DNA from: a virus
DNA: 21,199 nucleotides
Direction: 5' to 3' (one strand)
Virus record (IMG/VR): IMGVR_UViG_3300034121_002485
Coordinates: 1 to 21,199 of that record
Positions within the stretch are counted from its first letter, which is position 1. Each line of letters begins with the position of its first letter. Shown in pieces: positions 17,145 through 21,199 of the stretch. A program made the position numbers and the translations under genes. Under the pieces are notes generated by a model, which worked only from the letters and a program-made list of their open reading frames with translations, ran no database searches and was not told where the DNA came from.

Positions 17145-17165
17145 CGCGTGCTATTATTTTTGAAG

Positions 17166-17174
17166 TTATTTATT
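17166..17174 (-). promoter_or_regulatory. AATAAATAA motif upstream of tail sheath
   Basis: Read on the minus strand, GATAAATAAATAAC spans 17178-17165 and contains the 9-mer, 21 nt before the sheath start. Position and sequence resemble a T4 late promoter (TATAAATA) in front of a gene that is late in T4. It is the best of the copies. Confidence 0.5.
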
Positions 17175-17231
17175 TATCAGCCCATTCCCAAAACTGCGAT
17201 TTTACGCACTTTGGTATAGTACTGCTTATTG

Positions 17232-17240
17232 TTATTTATT
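17232..17240 (-). promoter_or_regulatory. Second AATAAATAA motif in the sheath leader
   Basis: A second minus-strand copy (GAATAAATAAC, 17241-17231) lies about 87 nt before the sheath ATG in the 164-nt divergent gap. It may be a second start site for the sheath. The rest of the gap holds a short hairpin, CCTAAA / TTTAGG (17258-17272), in the leader of the plus-strand gene and no ORF. Confidence 0.35.
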
Positions 17241-17308
17241 CAGGCCAGCTTGCTAAACCTAAACTTTTTAGGCTTTCTGGGTAAAAGAATCAGTAAACTA
17301 GAAAATTT

Positions 17309-17776
17309 ATGGCAAACACTGATAATATCTGCTCAAACCTCGAAATTGTTGACAACTATGTTGAAGGTACTGATACTCTAACTCAAATTATGGAGATTCA
17401 AGCCGACACCCAGAAGAACGTATACGGTTACGACTTTGACTCAATGTCTCTACGCGATCTTATGACATTTTGGCACATGAATAACCACAGTCTAATTGAC
17501 GAAATTCATGAAGCAACCGATGCACTTGGCGGAGTCAAGGACGGATCAGGCTCAGCAATTTGGAAACGCTGGAAGAAAGATTTTACAAAGTTTGATGGCA
17601 TGAAGTTCTCAGACCTCTCTAAATCAGATCAATTGGAGTGTAAGTTTGAAATCATTGATATGCTACACTTTTTTATGAACTATGCTATCTCCGTTGGCAT
17701 GGATGGCCGTGAGATGTACAATATGTACATGGCCAAGAACGCGGAGAATCGTGCACGTCAGGAGAGAGGCTATTAG
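17309..17776 (+). CDS. 56: dCTP/dUTP pyrophosphatase, T4 gp56-like (all-alpha NTP-PPase)
   Basis: gp56 of T4 hydrolyses dCTP and dUTP to the monophosphates, which removes dCTP and feeds dTMP and hydroxymethyl-dCMP synthesis. The 155 residues (T4: 171) show the paired metal motifs of the dimeric dUTPase/MazG fold: E65-x-x-E68 (IDEIHEATDAL) and E114-x-x-D117 (FEIIDMLHF). The intervening WKRWKK and the end block MAKNAENRARQERGY match, from memory, T4 gp56 (WKKWK, LKNAENFARQDNGY), so the gp56 group is favoured over host MazG. The gene is first in the plus-strand unit leading to DNA polymerase, 29 nt ahead of it. Whether this phage modifies its cytosines cannot be told from the window; no hydroxymethylase is present. 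Confidence 0.85.
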   Translation: MANTDNICSNLEIVDNYVEGTDTLTQIMEIQADTQKNVYGYDFDSMSLRDLMTFWHMNNHSLIDEIHEATDALGGVKDGSGSAIWKRWKKDFTKFDGMKFSDLSKSDQLECKFEIIDMLHFFMNYAISVGMDGREMYNMYMAKNAENRARQERGY

Positions 17777-17805
17777 AGTATATTAACCCCATAGCAATTT
17801 TCTAA

Positions 17806-19197
17806 ATGATAGTAAGCACAGAATTTAACAGTGATGATTCAACACTAGTCATCTCGTATTACGATGAAGACGGTAATATCGCATTTATCAAAAAACCAAT
17901 CCAGCAGCAGGATCTCTTTAACTGGGTACTAACTCCTACCCCAACTGAGTTTCGTAATTGGGATAATCGATTCCTTAAAAAGGCTCCAAACCGTTGGCTA
18001 AGCCGATTTCGCCTTGAAGAGCTTACTCAGTCCAGGCTTAGTCAAGACGAGCTTGACCGAATCTACTCTGATCTTAGCCCAAAGAAGTATTATCTTGATA
18101 TTGAGATCCAGCTTACATCAAGTGATTTCCCAGATCCAGCCAAGGCTCTAATGCCAGTTAACCTCATAACCTTTGTGAATGAGGATAATGTGTGTTTTGT
18201 AATGTCTACCATGAAGAACCTAGAAGCACATGTTGTTTCTCAAATGGAATCTGAGGTTAACGATTACTTTAAAGCCCATGGTCAGGCATTCACAATCAAG
18301 TATCTTTTCTTTGAAAAGGAAGAGGACCTAATGAAGACCTTCTTTCACAAAGTCTTGCCAAAAATCTCCTTCCTAACTGGCTGGAACGTTATTGGCTTTG
18401 ACTGGATCTACTTGATTAATCGATGCAAGCGTCTAAATATTGAGCCAATGGAAACAATGCCTTGTCAAAAGACGATTGGCCAATCCAAAATGCCAATTCA
18501 CATGGGACTGCTTGACTACATGGAAGTCTTTATGAACACCAAGCCGTATAAAGTGGTTGAGAACTACAAGCTTGATTACATTGCCAATCTTGTGCTAGGT
18601 ACACGAAAGCTGCACCAAGCCTATGCAACCATGATGGAAGCCCAGCAAGATATTGAAAACTTTGTCAAGTACAATATCATTGATACAATCTTAGTTAAAC
18701 TCATTGAGGATAAACTCGGCCTGCTTGATGTTGCATTTGCAATCTCTAAGTTTGCGCGAGTTGATGTATCTAAAGTATTTAGTGCAGTATTCATTACTGA
18801 GACTCTAATGTGTCGTGAGTTTCTTGAGCGTGGCCGCTTTATGGCAAGCGATCGTCGTGAAATTGAGAAAGAGGCAACCTACGATGGTGCATACGTTGCA
18901 AAGCCAGAACCTGGTTATTACAAATACGTTTCATGCTTTGACTTTGCATCAATGTATCCAAATATTCAAATTCAGTTTAATATTTCGCCAGATGCGTATA
19001 TTGGAAAAATTAAGCCCGATACGCAAAAGACTCCCGAAACTATTATAACCAAGAACGATACAATATTTACCAAGCAATTTGATTCGGCTGCTCGAACTAT
19101 CTTAACTCGTCTGTATAATGGTCGAGTTGATACAAAGAATGAAATGAAGCGTCTTGAAGAGCAGCTAGATGGTGAAAAAGCTAATAAAACTAATTAA
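17806..19197 (+). CDS. 43A: Family B DNA polymerase, N-terminal part only (split gp43A)
   Basis: The 463 residues cover the N-terminal domain, the 3'-5' exonuclease and the first part of the palm of a T4 gp43-type replicative polymerase (about 900 residues in T4). Exo I is D98-I-E100 (YYLDIEIQL), Exo II N194 and D199 (GWNVIGFDW), Exo III Y289 and D293 (YNIIDTIL), so proofreading should be active. Motif A is present with catalytic D379 (CFDFASMYPNIQ). The frame then stops after a Lys/Glu-rich helix (TKNEMKRLEEQL), where the fingers begin, before motif B (KxxxNSxYG) and motif C (DTDS). Neither of the two genes that follow, in any frame, restores them. Split gp43A/gp43B polymerases are known in some T4-related Aeromonas phages, so the rest is expected elsewhere in the genome. 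A truncated, dead copy is the alternative, but the reading frame shows no decay. Confidence 0.88.
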   Translation: MIVSTEFNSDDSTLVISYYDEDGNIAFIKKPIQQQDLFNWVLTPTPTEFRNWDNRFLKKAPNRWLSRFRLEELTQSRLSQDELDRIYSDLSPKKYYLDIEIQLTSSDFPDPAKALMPVNLITFVNEDNVCFVMSTMKNLEAHVVSQMESEVNDYFKAHGQAFTIKYLFFEKEEDLMKTFFHKVLPKISFLTGWNVIGFDWIYLINRCKRLNIEPMETMPCQKTIGQSKMPIHMGLLDYMEVFMNTKPYKVVENYKLDYIANLVLGTRKLHQAYATMMEAQQDIENFVKYNIIDTILVKLIEDKLGLLDVAFAISKFARVDVSKVFSAVFITETLMCREFLERGRFMASDRREIEKEATYDGAYVAKPEPGYYKYVSCFDFASMYPNIQIQFNISPDAYIGKIKPDTQKTPETIITKNDTIFTKQFDSAARTILTRLYNGRVDTKNEMKRLEEQLDGEKANKTN

Positions 19198-19204
19198 GAA
19201 ACTT

Positions 19205-19813
19205 ATGCAAGGTTACGATATCGATACTCTAGTATCAATAAAGAACAGTTTTCAAGGAAATAACTTCCAGTGGGTTAAAACCAATGACCGTGCTAAACTT
19301 GGCCAGGTTGTTAGAGTTAATGATGTTATCCCTAGCGGCAGAGGATTTATTGCTCAACTGTCTGATGGTTCCAGGATTTCTACTGATCAATTAACCAGCA
19401 ATCTAATGATGCTAATGGATGATCAACCGGCTCTATCAATGGCTGAAATTATGTCAATCAATATTCTACCTAGCCTGTCTGACGAAATGGATCTTGCGCC
19501 AGGCTTACCTGACGAATTTAAGGATGATATTGCTCGACCTGCGCAAGTTAGAGCTGAACCCACAACAAAATCGGCTCAGTCTGACCCAGCTGATCTATTT
19601 GGCATGTTTTCTCTTGAACAGACTGACTTACCACTATCTGTTTCAATTAAGTTGCCTGCTCGTAATCTGCTAAAGATGATGTACTCAAACTCCCAGAACA
19701 AGGAAGAGTTCCTAAATAAGTTAGCTGTCTATATAAATAGTAATGTAACAACCGACTCTATCAAGTCTTCAATGAAGAAGTCACTAGACCCGGATAAAAA
19801 GAAGAAAGTTTAA
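19205..19813 (+). CDS. Unknown protein at the polymerase split point
   Basis: From ATG 19205 the protein has 202 residues. ATG 19169 in the same frame would add MVKKLIKLIKKL and overlap the polymerase by 29 nt. I prefer 19205 because it lies 8 nt after the polymerase stop with the A-rich leader usual here. No family is recognised. An N-terminal beta-rich part (GQVVRVNDVIPSGRGFIAQLSDGSRIS) looks like a small SH3/OB-type barrel. A Pro/Ala/Asp-rich middle (about residues 100-130) looks disordered, and a Lys-rich helix closes the protein (DPDKKKKV). It has no homing-endonuclease motif (GIY-YIG, LAGLIDADG or HNH) and no polymerase motif B or C. The stop overlaps the next start as TAATG. It could be a polymerase accessory or linking factor, from position only. 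Confidence 0.7.
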   Translation: MQGYDIDTLVSIKNSFQGNNFQWVKTNDRAKLGQVVRVNDVIPSGRGFIAQLSDGSRISTDQLTSNLMMLMDDQPALSMAEIMSINILPSLSDEMDLAPGLPDEFKDDIARPAQVRAEPTTKSAQSDPADLFGMFSLEQTDLPLSVSIKLPARNLLKMMYSNSQNKEEFLNKLAVYINSNVTTDSIKSSMKKSLDPDKKKKV

Positions 19814-20397
19814 TGCTACCCCAGTCCAAGATAACTCGCACAGTTTCCCCAATCTTAAATGGTGAATTTGAGGTAATTTCTCTAACTAGAGATTCGGACC
19901 GGGCTGATCGATTATCGAGTAATGCAAACTATATTGCAATTATTCCATTTGAGAAAACATCAGATGACCGAATCAAGTCAATTTATGGGGTACGCTTTGA
20001 GAATCATGTAACCGGCCAAGCTGATACAACCCTAGTTATTGATGCAGTAGATTCATCTCGTGATCAAACTACTTATGATACCGTTTGTCGAGCCCTAATT
20101 GAAGAGGCCGGTATTAATCTAGAGGAGGCTGGTATCAATGAAGACGATATTTTTTACCTGGGTAACATTAGTACCTGCATTCCAGTTAATGCCAAGTTTA
20201 AATGTTATGCAGTTGACCTGAGCCGGATTGCAAATCCTGACTCCCCAATTGAGTTTGCTAGAACTCTATCCAAGTCCAAATTTGAAAAGGACTCATCTGA
20301 GATTGTTAAGCTAGGGTTTCACCAAGTTGTTAACGGCGACTTCTCGGATGCAACTATTCTGGCCAGTGCCTTTTTATTAGTTTCCTATTTCAACTGA
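19813..20397 (+). CDS. Nudix-like protein with an altered Nudix box
   Basis: Nudix proteins cleave nucleoside diphosphates linked to other groups. In this 194-residue protein a beta strand (NYIAIIPFE) and a strand-loop (YGVRFENH) precede a box-like helix, Q85-x7-R93-A-L-I-E97-E98-A-G-I101. The consensus is G-x5-E-x7-R-E-U-x-E-E-x-G-U, so the first Glu is Gln and the Glu after Arg is Ala, while the metal-binding E-E pair remains. The strand FYLGNIS and CYAVDL follow as in the fold. The segment EEAGIN is repeated at once (20101-20121 and 20122-20142), a 21-nt tandem duplication extending this helix. Activity may be lost or changed. The start overlaps the stop of the preceding gene, and uvsX follows after 53 nt. 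A non-enzymatic Nudix-fold regulator is possible. Confidence 0.6.
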   Translation: MLPQSKITRTVSPILNGEFEVISLTRDSDRADRLSSNANYIAIIPFEKTSDDRIKSIYGVRFENHVTGQADTTLVIDAVDSSRDQTTYDTVCRALIEEAGINLEEAGINEDDIFYLGNISTCIPVNAKFKCYAVDLSRIANPDSPIEFARTLSKSKFEKDSSEIVKLGFHQVVNGDFSDATILASAFLLVSYFN

Positions 20398-20450
20398 AAC
20401 TAGGCTCGATCTCAGTGTACAAGACTACTGAAATCTAACTCTAATAACCT

Positions 20451-21199
20451 ATGGCAAAAACGCTAGATGCATTTGCAAAATTCAATGACATTCTCGAGAA
20501 AAAGGTAAAATCCAAGATCGAGATTCGTGGCTTCTCCGATATTGAGGAGTATATTCCAACTGGTAACTACCTCCTAAATGCCCAAATGTCGGGTTCCTTA
20601 TTTGGAGGCTATCCAAACACTCGTAGTATTGGTATTGCCGGTGATTCCGGAGCCGGTAAAACTTTTCTATGCCTAAATGCAGTAAGGGAATTACAGGCAA
20701 AGGGCTACATGGTAATCTATATTGATACAGAAGGTGCAATTGACTCCTCTGACTATGTTAAATTTGGAGTTGACCTTACTAAGCTTAAATATTTACGAAT
20801 GGGTCTCATTAGCGAGGTCAAATTTTTTGTAAATGATCTGCTTGAGACAATTAAAGAGAATCCAGGCCTTAAGATTGCAATGTTTGTTGATTCAGTCGGC
20901 ATGCTTGATACAGACAAGAGTAAATCTGACATGGAAAAGGGCAAAAATGCCGGCGATATGGGTCTTCGGGCCAAGGAAATGCGTGCACTCTTTAAGAGTT
21001 TTACGCTTGACCTCTCTAATTACAAAATTCCATTTATTTTCACAAACCACACATATGCTTCAATGGACCAGTACACCCCAAAAGGCATGTCTGGTGGTGG
21101 TGGACCGGAATTCTCAGCATCAATCATTTTAATGCTGAGCAAGGGTACTCTACGTGATGAGGCCAAGACTACAACCGGTATTATCGTCAGGTCCAAGAC
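20451..21199 (+). CDS. uvsX: UvsX RecA-like recombinase (3' partial)
   Basis: UvsX forms filaments on single-stranded DNA, displacing gp32, and drives strand invasion for recombination-dependent replication. The first 249 residues are present and the gene runs off the window end. Walker A is GDSGAGKT at residues 64-71, more canonical than the T4 form (from memory, GPSKSFKS). The catalytic glutamate is E94 in YIDTEGAID. Walker B is at MFVDSVGML. The DNA-binding L1/L2 region follows as NHTYASMDQYTPKGMSGGGGPEF, matching the T4 UvsX arrangement (NHTYE...GGGTGP). The start at 20451 follows a 53-nt gap with no clear promoter or Shine-Dalgarno. With gp32, RNase H and polymerase on the same strand, it completes a T4-like replication and recombination set. 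Confidence 0.95.
   Translation, partial: MAKTLDAFAKFNDILEKKVKSKIEIRGFSDIEEYIPTGNYLLNAQMSGSLFGGYPNTRSIGIAGDSGAGKTFLCLNAVRELQAKGYMVIYIDTEGAIDSSDYVKFGVDLTKLKYLRMGLISEVKFFVNDLLETIKENPGLKIAMFVDSVGMLDTDKSKSDMEKGKNAGDMGLRAKEMRALFKSFTLDLSNYKIPFIFTNHTYASMDQYTPKGMSGGGGPEFSASIILMLSKGTLRDEAKTTTGIIVRSK

Noticed and set aside
17145-17308. Possible tRNA or small RNA in the divergent gap
   Set aside because: No cloverleaf arms or TTCGA-type T-loop found; the gap is explained by promoter-like motifs and a short leader hairpin.
19732-19739. Exact T4 late core TATAAATA
   Set aside because: It lies inside coding sequence (Tyr-Ile-Asn codons) about 73 nt before the next start. In AT-rich coding DNA a single copy is easily chance, and the recurring motif here is AATAAATAA.
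19150-19813. Programmed frameshift or intein joining the polymerase to the following frame
   Set aside because: None of the frames after the stop contains KxxxNSxYG or DTDS, there is no intein start Cys or end His-Asn, and no clear slippery site with structure was seen.

Overview
The window looks like a piece of the genome of a T4-related tailed phage (contractile-tailed myovirus, Caudoviricetes). It carries a T4-type single-stranded DNA-binding protein (gp32), an RNase H/FEN-type 5' nuclease, a family B DNA polymerase piece (gp43), a gp56-type dCTP/dUTP pyrophosphatase, a UvsX recombinase and a contractile tail sheath (gp18). It is tightly packed and AT-rich. Start codons have A-rich leaders and no visible Shine-Dalgarno sequence. 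With the ribonucleotide reductase type and a phage S1-like protein, this points towards a Bacteroidota host, but that is inference. I see no tRNA, rRNA, CRISPR array, insertion sequence or integrase.

Layout. 2-4360 (+): 3' part of a very large hydrophobic, proline-rich, probably virion protein, cut by the window edge. 4431-9195 (+): a ribosomal protein S1-like multi-OB protein, a doubtful 47-residue ORF, and class Ia ribonucleotide reductase (NrdB then NrdA), closed by a strong terminator. 9282-10465 (+): a Pro/Ala-rich protein overlapping a HExxH putative metalloprotease. 10600-13954 (+): gp32, an unknown 94-residue protein, RNase H, a GroES/gp31-type co-chaperonin and a HAD-fold 5'(3')-deoxyribonucleotidase-like protein, ending at a bidirectional terminator. 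14049-17144 (-): an oversized tail sheath, the only minus-strand gene. 17309-21199 (+): gp56-like pyrophosphatase, the N-terminal half of a split DNA polymerase, an unknown protein, a Nudix-like protein and UvsX (cut by the window end).

How the genes fit together. NrdA/NrdB, the gp56-like enzyme and possibly the HAD and Nudix proteins manage nucleotide pools. gp32, RNase H, DNA polymerase and UvsX are replication and recombination proteins. The GroES-like protein probably serves capsid folding, as gp31 does in T4. The sheath, the giant 5'-partial protein and possibly the HExxH and HAD proteins belong to the virion.

Most notable points: (1) the DNA polymerase reading frame stops after motif A, before motif B (KxxxNSxYG) and motif C (DTDS), suggesting a split gp43 whose second half lies outside the window; (2) two enzyme-like proteins start with MKxFxxFxxES-like peptides resembling the T4 capsid-targeting sequence, so they may be packaged and injected; (3) a 9-mer, AATAAATAA, sits 21-32 nt before the sheath gene, the Pro/Ala-rich gene and the HAD gene and may be this phage's late promoter; (4) a phage-encoded S1-like protein sits in a genome with no visible Shine-Dalgarno sites.
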